From assembly GCF_014349235.1 (NCBI RefSeq), contig NZ_JACSOH010000030.1, positions 1 to 51,510 on the forward strand: a stretch of DNA of 51,510 nucleotides. Direction: 5' to 3'. The position numbers and the translations under genes are program-made. Below, one piece after another: positions 1 through 7,943 of this stretch. Every line of letters begins with the position of its first letter. Position 1 is the stretch's first letter. This DNA is from Cytophaga sp. FL35. GTDB taxonomy: Bacteria; Bacteroidota; Bacteroidia; Flavobacteriales; Flavobacteriaceae. The notes beneath the pieces are model-generated. The model saw only the letters and a list, made by a program, of their open reading frames with translations. It made no database searches and was not told where the DNA came from.

Positions 1-70
1 GTATGAATTTAAGATCCTGAGCCGCCTGATTCTCACTAACTTTCAAAAATAATCTCCTAAGTTCTTGCAT
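1..70 (-). CDS. 5' end of a third cassette gene, truncated by the window edge
   Basis: An ATG at 70-68 opens a frame that stays open to the window edge, giving 23 residues that begin MQELRRLFLKVSENQAAQD. The start lies only 3 nt after the stop codon of the 580-residue nuclease-like gene, which is the spacing expected for the next gene of the same operon. The fragment is short and charged and shows no recognisable domain. It was too short for routine ORF calling. The tight spacing and open frame are what is seen; that it is a real gene is inferred. Confidence 0.45.
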   Translation of the reverse strand, partial: MQELRRLFLKVSENQAAQDLKFI

Positions 71-73
71 TAA

Positions 74-1816
74 TCAGGTAGAAATTTTGGAGTTTAAACT
101 TATATTTCTCCAAGTATCGGGAAAATAGGGCGTGTGAAAATAATGATGTGCCAAATCTCTTAAGAAAGGATAACCTGCTTTATCAGTTCTATATTCATAA
201 GTAAACTCATCTTTTCTCTTAAAGAGCAGCTCTTGAAATTCTTCAAAAGTTATGGTGGCCTCCAATGTGTTTTCTTTTCTGAAACTGATTTCGGCTTGAT
301 AACCATCGCGAACCGATTTGGAAAACAGCTGCTCTTCAAGGTCGTTCTCGGTATCCTCGATTAATTCTTTGGAGGAAGAATTCAAGCTATGATGTGGAAC
401 GAAAATCCCAAGGTCTATATCGTGCTCCTTGACAAACTCCTTTAACAAATAGAATTCATCTTCCATATCAAATAGGGCCAAGTATTCCAATAAGGTAGCA
501 ATTAGAGGAGAGGTTGAATCGATGTAATAAATAGGTTTCTCTCCCTTTATAGTCAGCTCGATGACACTTCTTATATTATTATTGGCATCTGGTAATCTTC
601 CGTATGTACTTTTTGCATGACGTATGTATCCCAGAACTTGTTTAAGGTAATTTTTGGCACTTTGAACATCGCCTAAATTTAATAGAAGGTTAATAATGTC
701 CAATATTACTATTGAATCAATGTCTAAAAGAACTCGGGCAGAAACCGAATTTTGATTAATTACTTCTACCAAAGCCTTGTTCGCGTTTTTAAAATCGAAT
801 TTAGGATTAAAAGTTCTTTCAAAATTAAGTGTAAAACATAGTGTTTGTAAGTATTGAATCGTTCTATATGTGTATCCTATTTCTTCATATCGACCGGATT
901 CATTACTTGCCAGTCCATCCTTTAACCGGGCAAACGGCATCGTCCTTTTGAGATATTCACATAAAAGAGTGTAGTAGAAAATGAGGATTTGCTGGAAATA
1001 CCCCATGACCACTTGATTTGATTCAAGCTTATTTTTTAAAATCCAGTACCAAAATCTCAGTAGTAGGTGGGTAAGGTAACGCTTGGCAATGTCAAGATTG
1101 TTGTATTCTTTGGATTCCGTATATATTATTAAGGAAATTAAACGCAGTGATTCAAACAATAAAATCCACTTTCGAGGAAGTTTTTTCTTGGAACCCTTAA
1201 AAGTTTTTCTGGTCAATATTACATCTATCAACTCCACAAAATCGTCGGATACCCCATCCGATGTATTCAGGTTGACAAGAATACGGTTAAACAGTTTTGT
1301 GGTCTTAATATCAGTCAACAGATACTCTCCAAAGAGTTTGTCAGCAAACAATTCGGTCAGCTTGTAGATGTTCCATTCTACGAATTCAGTACCCTTATCA
1401 TGAAATTCCTTTTTTACGAAACCGTTTAACTGCTCCCTCGTTTTTCCGGACACCATACCATTAAATACCAAAACGACCTTGATCGGCAAATCTTTGAACT
1501 TGGGGTAAGTAGTCTCAAAATCATGGTCAATAGTCATTGTGAGCGTTTCTCTTACACCATTTGGCCCGTTATTCCAATTTCTACCATCTATATTTCCCGC
1601 TTTAAGTTCAAAATAAAAGCGTTTTTTAGTGCCATCATCGTCATCCTTAACCGCAACTAAATCCTTTCCATACTGGGAAAAGCCTTTGTACTCCTTTGGA
1701 GTTGACAACACTTCAAACCCCATGGATTGGAGAAGCATGGGAAAAATAGCATCCAACTCTTTGTCTTCCTTTAAGGATTCTAAATATTTCTGAACAATAA
1801 TTGGTTTGATATCCAT
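74..1816 (-). CDS. PD-(D/E)XK nuclease-like protein of unknown function
   Basis: This is a 580-residue soluble protein with no signal peptide or clear membrane segment. The first 170 residues look like a restriction-endonuclease fold: a helical start, then G50-K-D52 (QYGKDLVAV) and, after a linker rich in Asp, F69-E70-L-K72. That is the D...ExK pattern of PD-(D/E)XK nucleases. The remaining 400 residues are predicted mostly helical and match nothing I recognise. The ATG start shares its A with the stop of the upstream 628-residue gene (TAATG), so translation is probably coupled. A likely third gene starts 3 nt after its stop. Nuclease activity and an anti-phage role are inferred from the motif and the island setting. 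Confidence 0.7.
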   Translation of the reverse strand: MDIKPIIVQKYLESLKEDKELDAIFPMLLQSMGFEVLSTPKEYKGFSQYGKDLVAVKDDDDGTKKRFYFELKAGNIDGRNWNNGPNGVRETLTMTIDHDFETTYPKFKDLPIKVVLVFNGMVSGKTREQLNGFVKKEFHDKGTEFVEWNIYKLTELFADKLFGEYLLTDIKTTKLFNRILVNLNTSDGVSDDFVELIDVILTRKTFKGSKKKLPRKWILLFESLRLISLIIYTESKEYNNLDIAKRYLTHLLLRFWYWILKNKLESNQVVMGYFQQILIFYYTLLCEYLKRTMPFARLKDGLASNESGRYEEIGYTYRTIQYLQTLCFTLNFERTFNPKFDFKNANKALVEVINQNSVSARVLLDIDSIVILDIINLLLNLGDVQSAKNYLKQVLGYIRHAKSTYGRLPDANNNIRSVIELTIKGEKPIYYIDSTSPLIATLLEYLALFDMEDEFYLLKEFVKEHDIDLGIFVPHHSLNSSSKELIEDTENDLEEQLFSKSVRDGYQAEISFRKENTLEATITFEEFQELLFKRKDEFTYEYRTDKAGYPFLRDLAHHYFHTPYFPDTWRNISLNSKIST

Positions 1817-3702
1817 TAACTATCAAATTTCTTCAAATTCATTTCAAATAAATCGGGGTTACGATATGCCCTAGCGTCTAACCAATGTTCCGATTTTACC
1901 GTTCCCAAAGGCATTACTTCCTCACGCCCCTGTATTTTCCAACTGTTGCCTCTCACGATTACGGTATTCTTTGCAAATCCAAAAAAAGACCCCTCCCCCT
2001 TTCCTATGCTATCCATCATTTTTGCCCTTTGTTCATGTTCGAGACTATAGTATAGATTCATAAGCTCCTTTTCATTTTCATGAGGGTTAACATCGTGCAC
2101 AGCGGATTTCATCTTTTTCACTTCATTGTATACATCCAACGCTTTCTTGATCGGAGCAAGAAACTGTTTGTCTTCTTTCGATGTACTTAACAAATCTGTT
2201 ATAGATTTATAAAGCATGGTATTGTATGAATCAAAGACCAACTGTGCAAGTTCATCTTTTAAATAAGTAACGACCTCTGGAAATGGCGATTCTCGCAGTT
2301 TTATCAATATTGGTATCAACTCATTGATCGAATGAGGATATAAACAAAAACATTCGACAGCCTTTAGCTGTTTATTTTTCGAATCTAATAATTGTAAATC
2401 GATGGGTAATGGATGACCATGGCCGCACATGATAATTTCCACAGGCAGAAGCCCTAATCTGAATCTTGGATCGAACATAGCGAGAATTTCATTTTGGGTC
2501 TCCTTCAGATTCTGTGACCAAAAATGCAAAATTGCATTCTCAAAAAATTTAATTGAATTTCTACCCCATTTAGTATAATAACAGGATTTTATTAAGCGGA
2601 ATAGGTAACTTGGGTTTTGAAACCTAAAAAAGAAATTGTCAAGAATCTTAAAATTTGAAGTTCGGTTAAGGTAAGAGATGAGCAACTTATACTTATTTTC
2701 TTCGTAACCTTTTATGAATTCTACGCTCCATATTACTGCATGGGCAACATCGTCGCTTTTGCATGCGAAGAAGCTATTGATCTTCTTGAAACATTTCGCC
2801 CGCATCGTTTTAGATGTTAATGGGCTCTCAATGATATTGCCAAGAATATTTGTTCGGCGTTGATACGCCGCTTCGGCACTTTCTTTTTCGACTAACCGAT
2901 AAACCTTATAAAGTACTTTTTTAGTGTTAATTTCAATGGCACTAAAAAAACGATAGCCTTCTTCGGGATTCGTTTCCACTATTTTCTCAAACTCCGAGAA
3001 TATTCCTGTATGTCCGTTGTTAAAGAGACCTACGGCCAAATTTGTCAGAAACACAGGATGTCGAAGTGACTTCATTTTGGAACTGACAAAATATAGATTT
3101 TTCGCTAGGTGCAAATTATTCGCACATAATTCCCTAGCAAATGAAAGGACGTAATGTGAATCACCTTTGTCCAAAACTTCATCACATATCCCCAATATTT
3201 TTTCAGCATCATATCCCGAATGAGGTAAGAACCTGAAAAAACAATCATCAAATAAAAAAAGATGATTTTCATGTTTTTGAGAAGGACCAATAATCCGCTT
3301 GTAAAAATCAGCAATATCTACACCGTTCTTTTCCAACTGGAATAAGATATAGCCCTTTAGTCCTTTAAGGATAGCACTATAGGAGCCAATTACATTTGGT
3401 TTAATATCATTCTCTTTTTTTAATATTTCCTCAAGTCCGTCCACCATGGCAAACGAACGCGAAATATCATTTGGGAATTTTTTGCCAATTCTGCCCTCCG
3501 CCAAATCATAAAGGGATTGATTAAATAAGAAAGAATTTGTTTCCAGTTCTAGTAAATCCGGTACTTCTTGTAAGTGCTTTAATATTTTGAGCTTAACTAG
3601 GATATCCACTCCTTCCAATTCGGCCTTTTTAAATTGAGTTTTTTTGGTCTCAAAGACCTTAGTAATCAATCTGTTGATAAAACCTTTTTCCTGTTGATTC
3701 AT
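1816..3702 (-). CDS. Large protein of unknown function, first gene of the island cassette
   Basis: This is a 628-residue protein with no signal peptide, membrane segment, Walker motif or other catalytic signature that I recognise. Long amphipathic helices through most of its length (for example around residues 150-520) suggest an alpha-helical repeat scaffold of HEAT or TPR type. The last 60 residues are different, rich in Gly, Trp and aromatic residues (GSFFGFAKNTVIVRGNSW), and may form a small beta-rich domain. The ATG start at 3702 is preceded by a short AT-rich leader with a perfect palindrome at 3752-3771. The gene ends in a TAATG overlap with the nuclease-like gene, so the two products probably act together, perhaps as sensor or scaffold plus effector. 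No function is assigned. Confidence 0.7.
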   Translation of the reverse strand: MNQQEKGFINRLITKVFETKKTQFKKAELEGVDILVKLKILKHLQEVPDLLELETNSFLFNQSLYDLAEGRIGKKFPNDISRSFAMVDGLEEILKKENDIKPNVIGSYSAILKGLKGYILFQLEKNGVDIADFYKRIIGPSQKHENHLFLFDDCFFRFLPHSGYDAEKILGICDEVLDKGDSHYVLSFARELCANNLHLAKNLYFVSSKMKSLRHPVFLTNLAVGLFNNGHTGIFSEFEKIVETNPEEGYRFFSAIEINTKKVLYKVYRLVEKESAEAAYQRRTNILGNIIESPLTSKTMRAKCFKKINSFFACKSDDVAHAVIWSVEFIKGYEENKYKLLISYLNRTSNFKILDNFFFRFQNPSYLFRLIKSCYYTKWGRNSIKFFENAILHFWSQNLKETQNEILAMFDPRFRLGLLPVEIIMCGHGHPLPIDLQLLDSKNKQLKAVECFCLYPHSINELIPILIKLRESPFPEVVTYLKDELAQLVFDSYNTMLYKSITDLLSTSKEDKQFLAPIKKALDVYNEVKKMKSAVHDVNPHENEKELMNLYYSLEHEQRAKMMDSIGKGEGSFFGFAKNTVIVRGNSWKIQGREEVMPLGTVKSEHWLDARAYRNPDLFEMNLKKFDS

Positions 3703-3751
3703 TTAACCTCTGCTGTTTATAGTATTTACTAGTATATTTTTTTTGTGATAG

Positions 3752-3771
3752 CCTACTATAAAGATAGTAGG
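3752..3771. promoter_or_regulatory. Perfect 8-bp inverted repeat, possible operator of the cassette
   Basis: The arms CCTACTAT and ATAGTAGG are separated by AAAG, 50-69 bp upstream of the start of the 628-residue gene. On the minus strand the palindrome contains TATCTTTA, one base away from the Bacteroidota -7 consensus TAnnTTTG. A repressor bound here could therefore cover the promoter. No convincing -33 box was seen at normal spacing, so the promoter part is tentative. Confidence 0.4.
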
Positions 3772-4272
3772 TATTCAGGCAATTCCTTGAAAAAGACATT
3801 CTAGCTAGAAAAAAATGATAGGCTATTTTTCAATGGAGCATATACAATGGTCTTATTCGTTTAAGAGGTTTCTCCAGCACCTTAAACTAAAGTTTTCACT
3901 TACCTTTCGTGCACAATGGCGCTAAGGACATTGTCTCTAAATTACATTCCTGGTAAAGAGCCTCTCTACATATTATCTTGAACCCAATCCCAAAGTTTGG
4001 ATTTCCATTTCGTTACTCCATTGAAATATGGGAGACGCTCCATTCCCAATAAAAACTTCGGCGTCAAGTTCGCTTGAACTAAATTAACATTTAGAGTTTT
4101 GTTCCGCTTCAAGAGGAGTTTGAAATTTGACAACTAAGGGTTTTGTCATACTGCCATGTCAGGATGTTTCAGTAACCCTTTCTATAAATAGCCTCTTTCT
4201 TTTGAGAACTCTTTACATTATGCCTTTTGGTCATAGTACTAGGATTAGGCTTAAACTCCCTAGACTATAATC

Positions 4273-4316
4273 AAAAAAACATAACTCTTTACAAAATCCG
4301 CTTTTTGTAAAGAGTT
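4273..4316 (-). terminator. Hairpin terminator for leftward transcription
   Basis: There is a perfect 14-bp stem (4283-4296 with 4303-4316) around a 6-nt loop. On the minus strand it is followed four bases later by seven consecutive T (the A-run at 4273-4279). It lies 220 bp beyond the integrase stop and would back up the nearer hairpin at 4445-4478, insulating the cassette from integrase or tRNA transcription. Confidence 0.6.
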
Positions 4317-4441
4317 TAATTCACTTCTACGGTAATGGGATATAAGAATTTTTTCAACTTATGTATACTCCGGGTATCCTAATTCTCCTTTAGTATTGCA
4401 GTGAGAACTGAATAAAACATCTCCGTGGACCAGTTCTAAGC

Positions 4442-4478
4442 AAAAAAGTTTTTCATGATAACAACAATGAAAAACTTT
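4442..4478 (-). terminator. Intrinsic terminator of the integrase gene
   Basis: There is a perfect 12-bp stem (4445-4456 with 4467-4478) with a 10-nt loop. On the minus strand the stem ends in CTTT and continues into TTT, a U-run typical of factor-independent terminators. It is about 60 bp past the stop of the recombinase gene. Confidence 0.65.
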
Positions 4479-4536
4479 GGACAGGTCAAGAAGCATATAC
4501 TGATTGGAAAACCACCTTGTTCTCCAATATTTTGCC

Positions 4537-5814
4537 TCAAATTAAAGAGAACAAACCACTATAGTCTTCCGGAAGCTCTGCATCAATATCCTTCAAATAG
4601 GCCTTAAGCGCATCTAGAGTGGAATGGCCTGTAATTAGCATTAACTTATCACAAGTTTCGGTATACGTAAAGTCTTTTCTGAGCTTCCTAAAAAGTAGCG
4701 TTATAAACGTATGCCTAAAGGAGTAGATGGTATATTCACTTCCCAACTGTAGAGTTTCCCCGGTTGCAATTAGATATTCGTTATATTTCTTTTTAAGCTT
4801 CCAAAACCGTTTTGTAAAGTAATCCCTTCTACTTGATTCTATGGCTTCCCATTCACCAATGCCGGTAGGCGTAAACAAAAAGTGATTTTGTACAGAGAAG
4901 TCTAAATCCTGAATTTCGCGAAGAACGATATCAGGTATGATTTTAGTCTTCTCGGGCTTATTCTTTGCCTGAACGCGCAATAGTTTTTGAGAAAGAAAAA
5001 TATCCTTTAACCTAAGTCTACATACTTCAATTGGTCGTAAAAAATTATAGGAAACAAATTTTACGAAGAGCAATAGAAGTGGGTCGTTTTCCTTCATAAA
5101 AGCGAACAAACCTTCCAGAACTTTCAACGAATAGGTCTTATGACTTACCGATTTCGTGTTGAGTACCTTGATATTTTCGATAAAATTTCTTGGGATGATA
5201 TCGTTATCTTCTAGTTCGCCGAATAACGAACTTAGTACGATACGGGTGTTGTTCCGGTTTCTTGCGCTTGAAGCTTTGACGATACTCTGGAGATAATCGT
5301 TTACGGTTTGTTTGGTAACGCTGAGAATACTTTTGTCAAGTAGATTCTTTTTATCCAAATAAGTTTTAAACCTGCCATATCGGCTTTTGTAATCTTTGAC
5401 GGAAGTTTCCGAAAGTTCACTGAGCTTTATGCCGTACGCATAATCCAGTGCCTCTTCAGCCGTATATTCCAAGGATTTTGAATTTAGCTTAAGCTTGTCC
5501 TTGTAAGGAGAATATCCTTCTTTCAACATTTCCAGCAAAACCTCCTTGATGATCCCTAAGTGTAATAACCTTTCCGCTTTGGTCTTAAAATTCTTGTTGA
5601 CACTCATCGTAACTGGTGTCTGGCGAACCAACACGGGATTTCCGAGTTTGTCGAAATGGTCGGGTTTGGCGAAGGAGTAGTAGACATACCACCTTTTGGA
5701 GAGGTCGAAATCATCCCCGCCATGATAGATCTTCGGTTCCGTGTATCTCTTCTTCAAACCGTGTTTGTATGCGGTAGCGTATGCGCTTTGCAATATATCA
5801 AAAAAAGAACCCAT
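4537..5814 (-). CDS. Tyrosine recombinase (site-specific integrase)
   Basis: This island integrase breaks and rejoins DNA at the attachment site. It is 425 residues from the ATG at 5814; a TTG at 5844 would add ten residues. The N-terminal part (to about residue 120) resembles the arm-binding region of Bacteroidota integrases, followed by a core-binding SAM-like domain (about 125-225) and the catalytic domain. Catalytic signatures visible are the first Arg in NFLRPIEVCRLR, a Lys in the following hairpin region (AKNKPEKTK), YSFRHTF carrying the second Arg, TGHSTLDA carrying the His, and the Tyr nucleophile in KAYLKDI. The first His of the usual HxxR box is replaced by Tyr. The gene abuts tRNA-fMet and may be read from the tRNA promoter. 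Two hairpin terminators follow it. Confidence 0.93.
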   Translation of the reverse strand: MGSFFDILQSAYATAYKHGLKKRYTEPKIYHGGDDFDLSKRWYVYYSFAKPDHFDKLGNPVLVRQTPVTMSVNKNFKTKAERLLHLGIIKEVLLEMLKEGYSPYKDKLKLNSKSLEYTAEEALDYAYGIKLSELSETSVKDYKSRYGRFKTYLDKKNLLDKSILSVTKQTVNDYLQSIVKASSARNRNNTRIVLSSLFGELEDNDIIPRNFIENIKVLNTKSVSHKTYSLKVLEGLFAFMKENDPLLLLFVKFVSYNFLRPIEVCRLRLKDIFLSQKLLRVQAKNKPEKTKIIPDIVLREIQDLDFSVQNHFLFTPTGIGEWEAIESSRRDYFTKRFWKLKKKYNEYLIATGETLQLGSEYTIYSFRHTFITLLFRKLRKDFTYTETCDKLMLITGHSTLDALKAYLKDIDAELPEDYSGLFSLI

Positions 5815-5857
5815 TGGCAACAGTTTCAAAACACTGTCAGTCAATGGGTTAATCTAG

Positions 5858-5930
<73 letters not shown>

Positions 5931-6011
5931 ATATGGGTTTCTTCTCACTTGCATCATTGCTGCAGTTCATTACTCTGCCAAGAAGACCGCTACTTTGTTC
6001 GTAACGGGCAG

Positions 6012-6044
6012 CAAATATACAACCGTTTTATTGTATTATCAAAA
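6012..6044 (-). promoter_or_regulatory. Promoter of tRNA-fMet
   Basis: On the minus strand a TTTTG -33 element (6044-6040) is followed after 20 nt by TATATTTG (6019-6012), a perfect match to the Bacteroidota -7 consensus TAnnTTTG. Transcription would start near 6005 and run through the tRNA. It may continue into the integrase gene. Confidence 0.75.
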
Positions 6045-6092
6045 CATATTCGAGAATCTTTTTTTATCCGCCCATAAAACCCCTAAAATGTA

Positions 6093-6100
6093 TACCTTCG
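6093..6100 (+). promoter_or_regulatory. Candidate -7 box for the sodium:amino-acid symporter gene
   Basis: TACCTTCG differs from TAnnTTTG at one base and lies 19 bp before the ATG at 6119. No clear -33 element was found. Confidence 0.35.
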
Positions 6101-6118
6101 AGACTTGCTACATTGCCT

Positions 6119-7483
6119 ATGGAACTAATTAACGACCTAATCTCGGGAGCGCTACCTTTTACGGAGTGGCCCATGTTTATTCTTTTAATCGGTGGGGGAC
6201 TATTCTTAGTCTTCTATTCCAAGTTTTTACCCTATCGCTTTTTTGGTCATGCCATCGCTATAACGGCAGGTAAATATGATGACAAAACAGCACAGGGTGA
6301 TGTGAGTTCGTTTCAAGCGTTATCGGCTGCAGTTGCTGCCACTGTGGGATTGGGAAATATCTCCGGGGTGGCCATTGCCATTCATGATGGCGGTCCGGGG
6401 GTGGTGTTTTGGATCTGGGTCACGGCCCTCATTGGTATGTGTATCAAATTCTATTCCTGTAGCTTGGCTGTGATGTACCGAACTACGGATGCCGATGGTA
6501 AATTGCAAGGCGGCCCCATGTATTATATTACTAAAGGCCTAGGGGAGAAGGCACGGCCTCTGGCCCTGTTTTTTGCGGTGTGCGGACTTTTTGGCTTTTT
6601 AGGTGTTTTTACGGCAAACCAGTTCACGGACACTTTTATGACCGTTGTAGAGCCTAATGAGACCATTGCCAATTTTGGAACCTTTAATTGGCAGTTGGGT
6701 ATTGGTTTTGTACTGGCCATTGTAACTTCTTTTGTTATTTTCGGGGGACTGACAAAAATTGCAAAAGTGGCTTCGGCCATAGTTCCCTTTATGGTTTTGG
6801 TCTATTTATTGGCCGTAGTGGTGGTGATGGTTTTAAATGCTTCCCAAATCATTCCTTCTTTAAAAATGATCGTTACCGAAGCCTGGAACTTCAAAACGGT
6901 GGTGACTGGAGGCTTTTGGGGGCTAGTAATTATCGGTATCCGTAGGGCCATGTTTTCCAACGAGGCCGGTTTGGGTAGTGCCCCTATGTACCATGGGCAG
7001 TCAAAAACCGATAGTCCTATAAAAGAAGGGCTTGTGGCCATGTTAGGTCCATTTATTGATACGATTTTGGTATGTACTTTCACCGCAGTCGTAATCATTT
7101 TAAGTGGCGCTTATTTAGAGGACGGTAGCGGTATTGTTATGACCCTTTCCGCTTTTGAAAAGACCCTTTTTGGTTATGGCGATGACCTTTTAATGCTCAT
7201 CGTTACCGCGTTTGCCTTGTCCACCTTGTTTACCTATTCCTATTACGGGGTGAAGTGTTTGTCTTTTCTGACGAACCCAAAAATAGGCAAGTATTACAAC
7301 TGGTATTTTGTCATCATGATTGTTTTTGCAGCGGTGGCTTCTTTGGAATTGGTAAAGAACCTCATTGATCTTTCCTATGCATTAATGGTAATACCCAATA
7401 TGATTGCCGTACTTTTGTTGGCTCCTAAAGTAAATAAGGAGGCTAAAAAGTATTTTCAGAGGTTAAAAGGTGAGCAGGGATAA
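6119..7483 (+). CDS. Sodium:alanine symporter family protein (AGCS)
   Basis: This inner-membrane secondary transporter of 454 residues is expected to bring in alanine, glycine or a related amino acid with sodium. Family marks seen are GLGNISGVAIAIHDGGPG near residues 75-95, LQGGPMYYITKG, and SNEAGLGSAP near residue 285, together with about ten hydrophobic spans. The ATG at 6119 is preferred over the TTG at 6113 because it lies next to a plausible short leader. Its end overlaps the methyltransferase gene by 14 nt, so the two are probably co-transcribed. Substrate is inferred from the family. Confidence 0.92.
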   Translation: MELINDLISGALPFTEWPMFILLIGGGLFLVFYSKFLPYRFFGHAIAITAGKYDDKTAQGDVSSFQALSAAVAATVGLGNISGVAIAIHDGGPGVVFWIWVTALIGMCIKFYSCSLAVMYRTTDADGKLQGGPMYYITKGLGEKARPLALFFAVCGLFGFLGVFTANQFTDTFMTVVEPNETIANFGTFNWQLGIGFVLAIVTSFVIFGGLTKIAKVASAIVPFMVLVYLLAVVVVMVLNASQIIPSLKMIVTEAWNFKTVVTGGFWGLVIIGIRRAMFSNEAGLGSAPMYHGQSKTDSPIKEGLVAMLGPFIDTILVCTFTAVVIILSGAYLEDGSGIVMTLSAFEKTLFGYGDDLLMLIVTAFALSTLFTYSYYGVKCLSFLTNPKIGKYYNWYFVIMIVFAAVASLELVKNLIDLSYALMVIPNMIAVLLLAPKVNKEAKKYFQRLKGEQG

Positions 7484-7940
7484 TTTTGAACATGAATTTT
7501 TTGGAATTGGCATCCAGAACGGAAAGACACCGGAAAATTTAGGGGTGCTTTGGCGCACCGCTCAAAATTTGGGTGCCAGTTTTATTTTTACCATTGGAAA
7601 CAGGTATGCGAAACAATCGAGCGATACCCACCAAGCAGTAAAGGCCATGCCCTATTTCCACTACGATACTTTTGATGATTTTTATGGAAATTTACCTAAA
7701 GGGGCCATGTTGGTAGGGGTAGAAATGACAGAGAACGCCGTGGATCTGGAGACCTTTCACCATCCCAGAAGGTGTGTTTATTTATTAGGGGCCGAAGACC
7801 ATGGGCTCACCGCTCAGGCCTGTAAAAAATCGCATCATTTGGTACGTTTCCAGTCGGTAAAAAGTTTGAATGTCGCCGTGGCCGGAAGTATCGTGATGTA
7901 CGATAGAAATTTACCAAAACCCAGGTTTAACAAAAGATAA
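7470..7940 (+). CDS. TrmH/SpoU family RNA methyltransferase
   Basis: This 156-residue SPOUT-fold enzyme is expected to methylate a ribose in tRNA or rRNA using S-adenosylmethionine. The three SpoU motifs are present: N-x-G-x-x-x-R-T-A (residues about 23-31), LLGAEDHGL, and SLNVAVAGSIVMYD, which together form the trefoil-knot cofactor site. The start is a GTG inside the end of the symporter gene. The SPOUT domain begins almost at once, so no later start is possible. era follows after 3 nt. The target nucleotide cannot be told from sequence. Confidence 0.9.
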   Translation: MSRDNFEHEFFGIGIQNGKTPENLGVLWRTAQNLGASFIFTIGNRYAKQSSDTHQAVKAMPYFHYDTFDDFYGNLPKGAMLVGVEMTENAVDLETFHHPRRCVYLLGAEDHGLTAQACKKSHHLVRFQSVKSLNVAVAGSIVMYDRNLPKPRFNKR

Positions 7941-7943
7941 GGT

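Larger units (their letters stand above)
3703..4536. other. 834-bp AT-rich gap between the cassette and the integrase
   Basis: I found no open frame that looks like a gene here. The stretch holds an 8-bp perfect palindrome near the cassette start (3752-3771), two strong hairpins that suit termination of the leftward integrase transcript (4283-4316 and 4445-4478), and a weak long-range inverted pair (3828-3838 with 4016-4026, 11 bp). It may be the cassette's promoter region plus decayed island DNA. A small non-coding RNA cannot be excluded by eye. Confidence 0.5.
1..5857. mobile_element. End of a genomic island integrated at tRNA-fMet
   Basis: A tyrosine recombinase gene sits immediately downstream of the 3' end of tRNA-fMet on the same strand, the usual arrangement for an element that uses the tRNA 3' end as its attachment site. 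The genes left of the recombinase (a nuclease-like protein, a large protein of unknown function and a truncated third gene) look like cargo. To the right of the tRNA the genes are housekeeping. No second copy of the tRNA 3' end was seen left of the recombinase, so the far attachment site lies beyond the left edge. The left boundary given here is only the window edge. That the element is mobile is inferred from context. Confidence 0.65.

Noticed and set aside
1083-1367. A 94-residue plus-strand open frame within the nuclease-like gene
   Set aside because: It is antisense to a well-supported gene, has no ribosome binding site of note and no recognisable motif.
3703-4536. Possible CRISPR array or small RNA genes in the gap
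   Set aside because: No regularly spaced direct repeats were found; the only repeats are hairpins with U-runs that fit terminators.
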